DNA from: CAVUEG01 sp963740525 | GTDB lineage: Bacteria > Actinomycetota > Actinomycetes > Propionibacteriales > Nocardioidaceae | DNA length: 64,000 nt | Direction: 5' to 3' | NCBI GenBank assembly: GCA_963740525.1 | Contig: CAVUEG010000006.1 | Span: 744,001-808,000, forward strand | Shown here: positions 56,142 to 64,000 of the stretch, piece after piece | Layout: every line of letters starts with the position of its first letter | Numbering within the stretch: position 1 is the first letter of the stretch | Notes under the pieces: generated by a model | The model's input: only the letters and a program-made list of their open reading frames with translations | What the model was told of the DNA's origin: nothing | Database searches by the model: none | Made by a program: the position numbers and the translations under genes

Positions 56142-58856
56142 CTAGGACTTCTCGGCCGTCTTCTTCGCGACCGCCTTCTTGGCGGCGCTCTTCTTGGTCG
56201 TGGACTTCTTCGCGGTCGACTTCTTGGCGGTCTTCTTCGCGCCCTTCTTGGCCGTCTTCTTGGCCGGGCCCTTCGCGCGTCGCTCGGCGAGCAGCTCTGC
56301 GGCCCGCTCGAGGGTCACCGTGGTCTCGTCGTCGCCGGTGCGAAGGGTGGCGTTGTACTCCCCGTCGGTGACGTAGGTGCCGAAGCGGCCGCTCTTGAGC
56401 ACGACCGGCTGACCCGAGACCGGGTCGTTGCCGAGCTCGCGCAGCGGAGGCGTCGCGGCACCTCGGCCGCGGGCCTTCGGCTGGGAGTAGATCTTCAGCG
56501 CCTCGTCCAAGGTGATCGCCAGCAGCTGCTCCTCGGTGTCGAGCGAGCGGGAGTCGGTGCCCTTCTTGAGGTACGGCCCGTACCGACCGTTCTGGGCGGT
56601 GATCTCGTCGCCGCTCTCCGGGTCCGTGCCGACCACACGCGGCAGGCTGAGCAGGGTCAGCGCCTGCTCGAGCGTGATCGTGTCCAGGTCCATCGACTTG
56701 AACAGCGACCCCGTGCGCGGCTTGGCGTTCTTCGGCGCTCCCTCGGGCAGCAGCTCGGTGACGAACGGGCCATAGCGGCCGTTCTTGGCCACCACGACGT
56801 TCCCGGACACCGGGTCGGTGCCGAGCTCGGTCTCCTGGCCGGCAGGGTTGGCGAGGAGCTCTCGCGCCTTCTCCATCGTCAGCTCGTCGGGCGGCAGGTC
56901 CTCGGGGACGTTCCCACGGTTGCCCTCGCCGTCCTCGACGTAGGGGCCGTAGCGTCCCACCCGCAGGTCGACGCCCTCCCCGAGCGGAAAGGTGGCCAGC
57001 TCCTTGGCGTCGATGTCACCGAGGTCGGTCACCAGGTTCTTCAGGCCCTCGATGTCGCCGGTGCCGAAGTAGAACTCGGCCAGCTCGGTCTTGCGGTCCT
57101 TGCGGCCAGCGGCGATCTCGTCGAGGACGTCCTCCATGCCGGCGGTGAACTCGTAGGACACCAGCCGCGTGAAGTGCTCCTCGAGCAGCCGGGTCACCGA
57201 GAACGCCAGCCATGCGGGCACCAGCGCGGTGCCCTTCTTGTAGACGTAGCCGCGGTTGAGGATCGTGTTGATGATCGAGGCGTACGTCGACGGACGGCCG
57301 ATCTCGCGCTCCTCGAGCTCACGGATCAGCGTCGCTTCGGTGTACCTCGCCGGAGGCTTCGTCTCGTGCCCGGCGGCCTTGAGGCCGGCCGCGGTCACCG
57401 CATCGCCCTCGGTCACGGCCGGCAGCCGCGTCTCCCGGTCGTCGGCCTCTGCGGAGGGGTCGTCCGAGCCCTCGACGTAGGCCTTCAGGAAGCCGTGGAA
57501 GGTGATCACTCGACCGCTGGCGGCGAACACGCAGTCCTCGCCCGACGCAGCCGAGCCACCGAGCCGGATCGAGACCGACCGACCCTCGGCGTCCTTCATC
57601 TGCGAGGCGATCGTGCGCATCCAGATCAGCTCGTAGAGCCGGAACTCGTCGCCGGACAGCCCGCTCTGGGCCGGCGTACGGAAGTGCTCGCCGGCGGGAC
57701 GGATCGCCTCGTGCGCCTCCTGCGCGTTCTTGACCTTCGACTGGTAGGTCCGCGGCGAGTCAGGGAGGTACTCCGCGCCGTACAGCTCGCGCACCTGCTC
57801 ACGGGCGGCGGAGATGGCGGTGCCGGACAGGGTGATCGAGTCGGTACGCATGTAGGTGATGAAGCCGTTCTCGTACAGCTTCTGCGCGACCTGCATGGTG
57901 CGGGAGGCGCCGTACCCGAGCTTGCGGGAGGCCTCCTGCTGCAGGGTCGTGGTGCGGAACGGCGCATAGGGCTGGCGGCGGTAGGGCTTGGCCTCGACCG
58001 AGCGGATCTCGAACGTCGTCTCGGCCAGCCCGTCGACCAGTGCCTCGGCCCGGGCGCGGTCCACGTGGGTGACGGCCGAGGCCTCCTTGAGCAGGCCGTC
58101 GGAGCCGAAGTCGCGGCCGGAGGCGACCCGGGCGCCGTCGATGGAGTGCAGCTTGGCGGGGAACATCCTCTGGTCGTGCTTGCTACCGGCGTCGAAGGTG
58201 CCTTCGATGTCCCAGTACGACGCGACCCGGAAGGCGATCCGCTCGCGTTCACGGGCCACCACGAGCCGCGTGGCCACGGACTGGACCCGGCCGGCGGAGA
58301 GGCCGGACATGACCTTCTTCCAGAGCACCGGGGAGACCTCGTAGCCGTAGAGGCGGTCCAGGATGCGGCGCGCCTCCTGGGCCTCGACGAGGTCCATGTC
58401 GATGTCGCGGGGGTTCTCGACAGCCTCGTTGATCGCAGCCGGGGTGATCTCGTGGAAGACCATCCGCTTGACGGGCACCTTGGGCTTGAGCTCGTCGAAC
58501 AGGTGCCAGGCGATCGCCTCGCCCTCGCGGTCCTCATCCGTGGCGAGGTAGAGCTCGGAGGCATCCTTGAGCAGGGCCTTGAGCTTGGTCATGTGTGGCT
58601 TCTTGTCACGGGACACCACGTAGACGGGGTCGAAGCCGTTGTCGATGTCCACGCCCAGCCGTGCCCAGGACTCGCCCTTGATCCGGGCCGGGATGTCTGC
58701 CGCGGACTGTGGGAGGTCGCGCACGTGGCCGATCGAGGACTCCACGACGTAGCCCTTGCCGAGGTAGCCCGCGATCGTCTTCGCCTTGGCCGGCGACTCG
58801 ACGATGACGAGCTTGTGACCCGCACCGTTACCGGTACCGGATTGCTTGGCTGCCAC
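56142..58856 (-). CDS. topA: DNA topoisomerase I (type IA)
   Basis: 904 residues. TOPRIM domain at the N-terminus (KLVIVESPAKAKTIAGYLG, then LYLATDEDREGEAIAWHL), catalytic tyrosine in GFITYMRTDS (about residue 340), and RPSTYASIINTILNRGYV. Instead of Cys4 zinc fingers the C-terminus has several TopoI-repeat modules (RYGPY/RYGPFV) and a Lys/Ala-rich tail, as in other actinobacteria. It relaxes negative supercoils. GTG 58856 (VAAKQSG) was chosen since upstream in-frame sequence is not conserved; a GGAAG lies 11 bp before it. Confidence 0.96.
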   Translation of the reverse strand: MAAKQSGTGNGAGHKLVIVESPAKAKTIAGYLGKGYVVESSIGHVRDLPQSAADIPARIKGESWARLGVDIDNGFDPVYVVSRDKKPHMTKLKALLKDASELYLATDEDREGEAIAWHLFDELKPKVPVKRMVFHEITPAAINEAVENPRDIDMDLVEAQEARRILDRLYGYEVSPVLWKKVMSGLSAGRVQSVATRLVVARERERIAFRVASYWDIEGTFDAGSKHDQRMFPAKLHSIDGARVASGRDFGSDGLLKEASAVTHVDRARAEALVDGLAETTFEIRSVEAKPYRRQPYAPFRTTTLQQEASRKLGYGASRTMQVAQKLYENGFITYMRTDSITLSGTAISAAREQVRELYGAEYLPDSPRTYQSKVKNAQEAHEAIRPAGEHFRTPAQSGLSGDEFRLYELIWMRTIASQMKDAEGRSVSIRLGGSAASGEDCVFAASGRVITFHGFLKAYVEGSDDPSAEADDRETRLPAVTEGDAVTAAGLKAAGHETKPPARYTEATLIRELEEREIGRPSTYASIINTILNRGYVYKKGTALVPAWLAFSVTRLLEEHFTRLVSYEFTAGMEDVLDEIAAGRKDRKTELAEFYFGTGDIEGLKNLVTDLGDIDAKELATFPLGEGVDLRVGRYGPYVEDGEGNRGNVPEDLPPDELTMEKARELLANPAGQETELGTDPVSGNVVVAKNGRYGPFVTELLPEGAPKNAKPRTGSLFKSMDLDTITLEQALTLLSLPRVVGTDPESGDEITAQNGRYGPYLKKGTDSRSLDTEEQLLAITLDEALKIYSQPKARGRGAATPPLRELGNDPVSGQPVVLKSGRFGTYVTDGEYNATLRTGDDETTVTLERAAELLAERRAKGPAKKTAKKGAKKTAKKSTAKKSTTKKSAAKKAVAKKTAEKS

Positions 58857-59016
58857 GTAGTTTGCTGCTTCCTGTGAGTCCTGATGAGGATTTCGGCGAC
58901 CTTCTGGCGATGGTCGGCCAAGACACGGTAGCGCCTCTCCGCAACGCGGACCGCTCTCGGTCCACGCCTCCGTAGGAGAACGGTCGGGGTCGAGGTCCAG
59001 ACCGGAGCGCCGCGTG

Positions 59017-60492
59017 TCAGGCGCGAGAGTACGTGAGGAATCCGTCCCCGAGGAGCTCCCGGACGACCGGCAGGAGCCGTTCGCGCAGCGCCGTCTCCGG
59101 CTCCTCGAGCAGCTGTGCCAGCGCCGCGACCACCTGCCCGACCGAGAGGTCGCCGTCCAGCGCACCCACCAGCGCGGCCTCGGCCGTGTCGACCTGGCGG
59201 GCGCGTCGGAGTTGACGCTGCTGGCGGATCACGATCGTCGTCGGGTCCTCGGCGCCCGCCGGGCCCGTGGTCTCCTGCTGCACGTCCTCTCGCAGAGTCG
59301 GGTGGAGTCGCATCAGCCGGTCGTCGTCGAGGCCGGCCAGCAGGTCGCACCGCCGGCCCCAGTCCGCGATCTCGACACCCAGCGGCTGCTCGACGTCCCA
59401 CGGCCACTCCTCGAGCCGGACCGTGGGGCTCTCGCGGCCCGTACGGCGCAGCGCGAGCCACCCGAAGCCGACCCCTTCGACGCCGTTCTCCTCGAACCAC
59501 GCCAGCCACGTGTCGTAGCGCTCGCGGTAGTGCGCGCCGCCGTGCAGGCCGGCGTCCTTGAGCCAGAGCTCGACGTACGCCGCCGGGTCGGCTACCTCTC
59601 GCTGCACGACCCAGCCGTCACACTCACTGCCGTCGAACCAGCCGGACACCCGTTCCTGCCACTGGCCGCCCCTGGGGATCACCCAGTTCGCGAGCACCTG
59701 GCACCAGCCGTTCTCCGAAAGGTGACGGGGGGCCGTGCGAACGATGTGCTCGACCACCCGGTCTCCGGGCATCCCCGAGTCCCGGTAGACGAGCCGCTCC
59801 CCGGTGCCGGGGGAGATCACGAACGGCGGGTTGGTCACGACCAGGTCGAACCTCTCACCCGCCACGGGCTCGAAGAAGCTCCCGGCACGGACGTCGAGGT
59901 CGACCTCGTTGAGCGCGGCGTTGAGCCTGCTCATCGCAAGGGCTCGCTCGTTGACGTCGGTCGCGGTCACCGAGGACGCGTGCGCCGCCAGGTGCAGCGC
60001 CTGGACCCCGCAGCCGGTGCCCAGGTCGAGGGCACGCGCCAGCGGCTCCCGCACCGTGAGCTGAGCCAGGCTGGTGGAGGCCGCGCTGATCCCCAGCACG
60101 TGCTCGGCCCCCACCCGGTTCGGGGCGCCGTCCAGTCCGGGGGTCAGGTCGCTGACGACCCACAGGTCGCGGTCATCGGCGGCGTACGGGCGACAGTCGA
60201 GGCGTGCGGCGACCTCACCGACGCTGCGCTCCAGGACTCCCTCGGCGCAGAGCCGGTCGACGAGCCCGGGCAGGGCGCGCTCGGCCTCCGCCAGAGCGAC
60301 GGGCGCCTGCAGCGGCCAGAGCCGGGTGAGGGTCGCCAGGGGCGAGCCGTCCGCGGTCGCCCGCAGGCCGGGCGTCGTCTCGTTCCGCCCGAGCGCCGAG
60401 TGCGCCAGCGGGCCGAGCAACCCGGCGACCCCGTCGTAGGTGTACCCGGCCTCCAGCAGGGCGCCACGTAGAGCGGCCGCGTAGTCGGTCAC
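59017..60492 (-). CDS. Methyltransferase with N-terminal DUF7059-type domain
   Basis: 491 residues. The central part is an HemK/RsmC-like methyltransferase: DLGTGCGVQALHLAAH (SAM site, about residues 165-180), TATDVNERALAMSRLNAAL, and the catalytic NPPFVISPGTG. It has an N-terminal winged-helix-like domain (LLGPLAHSALGRNETTPG) and a C-terminal helical extension. NPPF implies methylation of an amide or amino nitrogen on RNA, DNA or protein; target unknown. GTG start at 60492, 7 bp after the aldehyde dehydrogenase stop. Confidence 0.85.
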   Translation of the reverse strand: MTDYAAALRGALLEAGYTYDGVAGLLGPLAHSALGRNETTPGLRATADGSPLATLTRLWPLQAPVALAEAERALPGLVDRLCAEGVLERSVGEVAARLDCRPYAADDRDLWVVSDLTPGLDGAPNRVGAEHVLGISAASTSLAQLTVREPLARALDLGTGCGVQALHLAAHASSVTATDVNERALAMSRLNAALNEVDLDVRAGSFFEPVAGERFDLVVTNPPFVISPGTGERLVYRDSGMPGDRVVEHIVRTAPRHLSENGWCQVLANWVIPRGGQWQERVSGWFDGSECDGWVVQREVADPAAYVELWLKDAGLHGGAHYRERYDTWLAWFEENGVEGVGFGWLALRRTGRESPTVRLEEWPWDVEQPLGVEIADWGRRCDLLAGLDDDRLMRLHPTLREDVQQETTGPAGAEDPTTIVIRQQRQLRRARQVDTAEAALVGALDGDLSVGQVVAALAQLLEEPETALRERLLPVVRELLGDGFLTYSRA

Positions 60493-60499
60493 GCGGTGC

Positions 60500-61966
60500 T
60501 CAGAGCGCGATCCCGACGTACTTGGTCTCGAGGTACTCCTCGATGCCCTCGAAGCCCCCTTCGCGCCCGAAGCCGGAGTGCTTGACCCCACCGAACGGCG
60601 CGGCGGGGTTCGAGACGATGCCCTGGTTGATGCCCACCATGCCGAACTCCAGGGACTCGCTGATCGAGATCGCCCGGCTCAGGTCACGGGTGAAGGCGTA
60701 GGCCACCAGGCCGTACTCCGTGTCGTTGGCCCGTCGGATCGCCTCGTCGTCGTCGGAGAACGTGCTGATCGGCGCGACGGGCCCGAAGATCTCCTCACGG
60801 ACCAGGTCGGCATCGGCCGGCACGTCGGTGAGCACGGTGGGCGCGTAGAAGTAGCCGGCCCCCTCGACACGCTCGCCGCCGACGACCACGGCGGCGCCCT
60901 TCTTCACGGCGTCCGAGACCAGGTCTGAGACCTTGTCGATTGCCTTCTGGTCAATCAGGGGTCCGACGGTCACGTCGTCCTCGGTGCCCCGCCCGACCTT
61001 GCGCTCGGACATCTTCGCTGCGAACTTCGCGGAGAACTCCTCCGCGACGCTCTCGTGCACCAGGAAGCGGTTGGCCGCCGTACAGGCTTCGCCGATGTTG
61101 CGCATCTTGGCGAGCATCGCGCCCTCGACGGCCTTGTCGACGTCGGCGTCGCCGAAGACCAGGAAGGGCGCGTTCCCGCCGAGCTCCATCGAGACCCGCA
61201 GCAGCTGCTCGGCGGACTGCTCCACGAGCCGCTGCCCGACCGGGGTGGACCCGGTGAAGGTCAGCTTCCGCAGCCGCGGGTCGCGGATCAGCGGCTCCAT
61301 GACGTCGCCGGTGTGCTGAGTGGTGATCACGTTCAGAACGCCCTCGGGTACGCCGCACTCCTCCAGGAGCTGGGCGAGGAGCAGCATCGTCAACGGAGTC
61401 TGGCTGGCCGGCTTCACCACCATCGTGCAACCGGCCGCGATGGCGGGACCGATCTTGCGCGTGCCCATGGCCAGCGGGAAGTTCCACGGCGTGATCATGA
61501 GCGTCGGGCCGACGGGCTGCTTCATCGTCATCAGCCGCGTGGCGCCGTTCGGCGCCGTCGACCAGCGACCACTGATGCGCACCGCCTCCTCGGAGAACCA
61601 GCGGAAGAACTCGGCGCCGTAGGTGACCTCGCCCATCGACTCCGCCAGGGGCTTGCCCATCTCGAGAGTCATCATCAGCGCGAACTCCTCGGCCCGAGCG
61701 GAGAGCGCCTCGAACGCCTTGCGAAGGATCTCTCCGCGGTCACGAGGTGAGGTGGCCGCCCAACCGGCCTGCGCCGCAACGGCGGCGTCGAGCGCGGCCC
61801 GACCGTCCGCCACGGTCGCGTTCGCGACGCTGGTCAGCGTCTCCCCTGTCGACGGGTCCTCCACATCCAGCGTGGTCCCGTCGGCGGAGTCGCGCCAGGT
61901 GCCACCGATGAAGAGGCCGGTGGGGACCTTGGCGAGGAGTTCTTTCTCGGTGATCTCGGTGGCCAT
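60500..61966 (-). CDS. gabD: NAD(P)-dependent succinate-semialdehyde dehydrogenase-like aldehyde dehydrogenase
   Basis: 488 residues. ITPWNFPLAMGTRKIGPAIA (cofactor/oxyanion Asn), FTGSTPVGQRLVEQSAEQL, catalytic glutamate in SMELGGNAPFLVF, catalytic cysteine in NIGEACTAANRFLV, and EEIFGPVAPI. Best fit is succinate-semialdehyde dehydrogenase of GABA or putrescine breakdown, but other aldehydes are possible. The ATG at 61966 was preferred over a GTG two codons upstream. It follows hppA after a strong terminator. Confidence 0.86.
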   Translation of the reverse strand: MATEITEKELLAKVPTGLFIGGTWRDSADGTTLDVEDPSTGETLTSVANATVADGRAALDAAVAAQAGWAATSPRDRGEILRKAFEALSARAEEFALMMTLEMGKPLAESMGEVTYGAEFFRWFSEEAVRISGRWSTAPNGATRLMTMKQPVGPTLMITPWNFPLAMGTRKIGPAIAAGCTMVVKPASQTPLTMLLLAQLLEECGVPEGVLNVITTQHTGDVMEPLIRDPRLRKLTFTGSTPVGQRLVEQSAEQLLRVSMELGGNAPFLVFGDADVDKAVEGAMLAKMRNIGEACTAANRFLVHESVAEEFSAKFAAKMSERKVGRGTEDDVTVGPLIDQKAIDKVSDLVSDAVKKGAAVVVGGERVEGAGYFYAPTVLTDVPADADLVREEIFGPVAPISTFSDDDEAIRRANDTEYGLVAYAFTRDLSRAISISESLEFGMVGINQGIVSNPAAPFGGVKHSGFGREGGFEGIEEYLETKYVGIAL

Positions 61967-62006
61967 GAGCACACGTTAGCCCGGAGGCGGAGGCTCCGGG
62001 AACGGC

Positions 62007-62038
62007 GGAAGGGCCCGCGGTGTCCCGCAGGCCCTTCC
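62007..62038 (-). terminator. hppA terminator
   Basis: GGAAGGGCC...GGCCCTTCC with an inner GCGG/CCGC extension after one mismatch and a 4-base loop gives 13 paired positions. It lies 36 bp after the hppA stop and before the aldehyde dehydrogenase gene on the same strand. Confidence 0.82.
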
Positions 62039-62073
62039 GGTCGTGCTCGACGTCTGAGACGTCCGTTTCGGGC

Positions 62074-64000
62074 TCAGCCCTGGACGGTGACGGTCTCCGG
62101 CTCGTCCGCCTCGATGGCGACCGGGCGACGCTTGGAGATGTACACCGCGGCCACGATGATCGCCGTGGCGACCAGCGCGATACCGATTCGCAGCGCGTCG
62201 TTCTCGCTCGGTCCGACGCTGAGGTTCACCACGGCTGCGGCGATCAGCAGCGAGACCAGGTTCATCACCTTGAGCAGCGGGTTGATGGCCGGGCCGGCGG
62301 TGTCCTTGAACGGGTCACCGACCGTGTCACCGATGATCGTCGCCTCGTGCGCGGGCGAACCCTTGCCGCCGTGGTGACCGTCCTCGACCAGCTTCTTCGA
62401 GTTGTCCCAAGCCCCACCCGAGTTGGCCAGGAACACAGCCATCAGGGTGCCGGTGCCGATCGCGCCGGCGAGGTAGCCCGCCAGCGGCCCGACGCCGAGG
62501 CCGAAGCCGACCGCGATCGGCGCCATGATCGCCAGCACACCGGGGGTGGCCAGCTCTCGCAGCGAGTCCTTCGTGCAGATGTCGACGACCTTGCCGTACT
62601 CGGGACGACCGGTGCCTTCCATGATCCCGGGGATGTCGCGGAACTGCCGACGTACCTCGTAGACCACTGCCCCTGCCGCTCGACCGACGGCGCTGATCAG
62701 CAGGCCGGAGAAGAGGAAGACGACTGCGGCGCCGATGAGCAGGCCGACCAGGACGTCCGGGCTGTAGACCGCCGCCGTGAAGCTGGAGCCCACGGCGCCG
62801 GCCTCGACGAGCGCATCGCGGATCGCGCCCGTGTAGGAGCCGAACAGCGCGGTCGCCGCGAGTACCGCGGTGGCGATCGCGATGCCCTTGGTGACCGCCT
62901 TGGTGGTGTTGCCGACGGCGTCCAGCTCGGTGAGGATCTGGGCGCCGTTCTCGTCGACGTCACCGGACATCTCGGCGATGCCCTGCGCGTTGTCAGAGAC
63001 CGGCCCGAAGGTGTCCATGGCGACGATGACGCCGACCGTCGTGAGCAGACCGCAGCCGGCCAGGGCCACCGCGAACAGCGCAACGGTGACGACGCCCGAG
63101 CCGAGGAGGAACGCCGCGTAGACGGCCGCGGCGATCACCAGGCTGGTGAAGACCGCGGACTCGAAGCCGACCGAGAGACCGGAGAGGATGACGGTCGCGG
63201 CACCGGTCATGGACGTCTTGCCGATGTCCTTCACGGGACGGTGCTCGGTGCCGGTGTAGTAGCCGGTGAGCGCGAGGATCACGGCGGCGAGCACGATGCC
63301 GATGAGCACCGCGAAGGTCGCGATGACCCGCGGGTCACCGGTCGCCCCGCTGGCGCCCAGGCCGGCCAGGTCCGCGAACGAGCCGGGAAGGTAGGTGAAC
63401 GCGGCCACGGTGCAGAGCACCGCGGAGACACCAGCCGAGATGTAGAACGCTCGGTTGATGGTCTTGAGCCCCCCCTCGCCGCCACGCGGCTTGCACAGGT
63501 ACACGCCGAGGATGGCGGTGAGCGCGCCGATCGCCGGAACGATCAGCGGGAACACGAGGCCCTTCTCACCGAAGGCGGTCGAGCCCAGGATCAGGGCGGC
63601 GACCAGGGTCACGGCGTACGACTCGAAGAGGTCCGCGGCCATGCCCGCGCAGTCGCCGACGTTGTCACCCACGTTGTCGGCGATCGTGGCCGCGTTGCGG
63701 GGGTCGTCCTCGGGGATGTTCTGCTCGACCTTGCCGACCAGGTCCGCGCCGACGTCGGCGGCCTTGGTGAAGATGCCGCCACCGACGCGCATGAACATCG
63801 CGAGCAGCGCCGCGCCGAAACCGAAGCCCTCGAGCACGGTCGGGGCGTTCCCGCGGTAGACGATCACGACGATCGAGGCACCGAGCAGGCCCAGCCCGAC
63901 GGTCAGCATGCCGACCATTCCGCCGGTGCGGAAGGCGACCCGCATCGCGGGGTCGCGGCCCTCGGTGCGCGCCGCCGCGGCGACCCGGAGGTTCGCTCGC
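62074..64000 (-). CDS. hppA: K+-independent membrane H+-translocating pyrophosphatase (N-terminus beyond window)
   Basis: About 642 C-terminal residues are present; the frame runs off the right edge (RVAAAARTEGRDPAM is in frame before the first visible ATG). Pyrophosphate-binding motifs DVGADLVGKVEQNIPEDDP, ADNVGDNVGDCAGMAADLFE and NSGGAWDNSKKLVEDG are intact. LDAVGNTTKAVTKG has lysine at the position that marks the K+-independent subfamily (alanine in K+-dependent ones). It couples pyrophosphate hydrolysis to proton export. Confidence 0.95.
   Translation of the reverse strand, partial: RANLRVAAAARTEGRDPAMRVAFRTGGMVGMLTVGLGLLGASIVVIVYRGNAPTVLEGFGFGAALLAMFMRVGGGIFTKAADVGADLVGKVEQNIPEDDPRNAATIADNVGDNVGDCAGMAADLFESYAVTLVAALILGSTAFGEKGLVFPLIVPAIGALTAILGVYLCKPRGGEGGLKTINRAFYISAGVSAVLCTVAAFTYLPGSFADLAGLGASGATGDPRVIATFAVLIGIVLAAVILALTGYYTGTEHRPVKDIGKTSMTGAATVILSGLSVGFESAVFTSLVIAAAVYAAFLLGSGVVTVALFAVALAGCGLLTTVGVIVAMDTFGPVSDNAQGIAEMSGDVDENGAQILTELDAVGNTTKAVTKGIAIATAVLAATALFGSYTGAIRDALVEAGAVGSSFTAAVYSPDVLVGLLIGAAVVFLFSGLLISAVGRAAGAVVYEVRRQFRDIPGIMEGTGRPEYGKVVDICTKDSLRELATPGVLAIMAPIAVGFGLGVGPLAGYLAGAIGTGTLMAVFLANSGGAWDNSKKLVEDGHHGGKGSPAHEATIIGDTVGDPFKDTAGPAINPLLKVMNLVSLLIAAAVVNLSVGPSENDALRIGIALVATAIIVAAVYISKRRPVAIEADEPETVTVQG

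Overview
The window is 64 kb of very GC-rich chromosomal DNA from an actinobacterium, most likely a member of Nocardioidaceae (Nocardioides-like). The evidence is strong GC3 bias with long antisense open frames, an Lsr2 nucleoid protein, ClpC, an RGR-type Lsr2 DNA-binding motif, a dTMP kinase fused to an MFS transporter, and gene order. From mutY to ppa the order (mutY, clpC, lsr2, lysS, coaX, panD, panC, DUF2520, DUF3180, folK, folB, folP, folE, ftsH, hpt, tilS, DUF2342 protease, dacB, ppa) matches Mycobacterium tuberculosis Rv3589-Rv3628. The right part (holB, tmk, topA) matches another conserved actinobacterial block. No prophage, integrase, insertion sequence, CRISPR array or replication origin was seen.

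Layout: (1) 0-4.4 kb: the 3' end of mutY, a TetR/SMR efflux pair with a near-perfect operator, clpC with a ClgR-type operator, and lsr2. (2) 4.4-13.6 kb: lysS and a tightly overlapping cofactor operon (DUF2520-panC-panD-nadB-nadC-coaX) preceded by two bacterial-PH-domain membrane proteins. (3) 13.6-17.1 kb: an osmoprotectant (OpuC/ProU-type) ABC transporter whose ATPase gene is divergent from its permease and binding-protein genes. (4) 17.1-24.1 kb: ftsH and a folate operon ending in a DUF3180 protein, a coiled-coil membrane protein and a two-domain acetyltransferase. (5) 24.2-29 kb: hpt, tilS, a zinc protease, dacB and ppa. (6) 29.0-30.2 kb: a single AbiEi-like/DUF559 endonuclease gene bracketed by two inverted short-repeat arrays with an exact 32-bp period. 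(7) 30.2-40 kb: an acyl-CoA oxidase, a RipA-like NlpC/P60 hydrolase, a PAP2_3 membrane phosphatase, a TPP-riboswitch-controlled thiamine transporter (thiBPQ) and an acyl-CoA dehydrogenase. (8) 40.3-45.1 kb: a 1589-residue sortase-anchored surface protein behind a 362-bp structured leader. (9) 45-50.1 kb: a metallo-beta-lactamase-fold hydrolase, two PAP2 proteins (one fused to DedA) and an Lrp regulator divergent from a trans-sulfuration lyase. (10) 50.1-64 kb: a methyltransferase, tRNA-Thr(CGT), a secreted tripeptidyl-peptidase-like hydrolase, holB, MFS-tmk, topA, another methyltransferase, an aldehyde dehydrogenase and a truncated hppA.

Seven genes (nadC, nadB, panC, thiB, an acyl-CoA dehydrogenase, a methyltransferase, a peptidase) are broken by about sixteen single-base shifts. 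Reading the shifted frames restores complete family sequences and the overlapping start/stop couplings, so base-call errors are more likely than true decay. They are listed as pseudogene type only because they do not read through as given.

The most unusual structure is the DUF559 gene with its paired 32-bp-period arrays. Next come the leader of the surface protein and the DedA-PAP2 fusion whose phosphatase domain lacks its catalytic residues.
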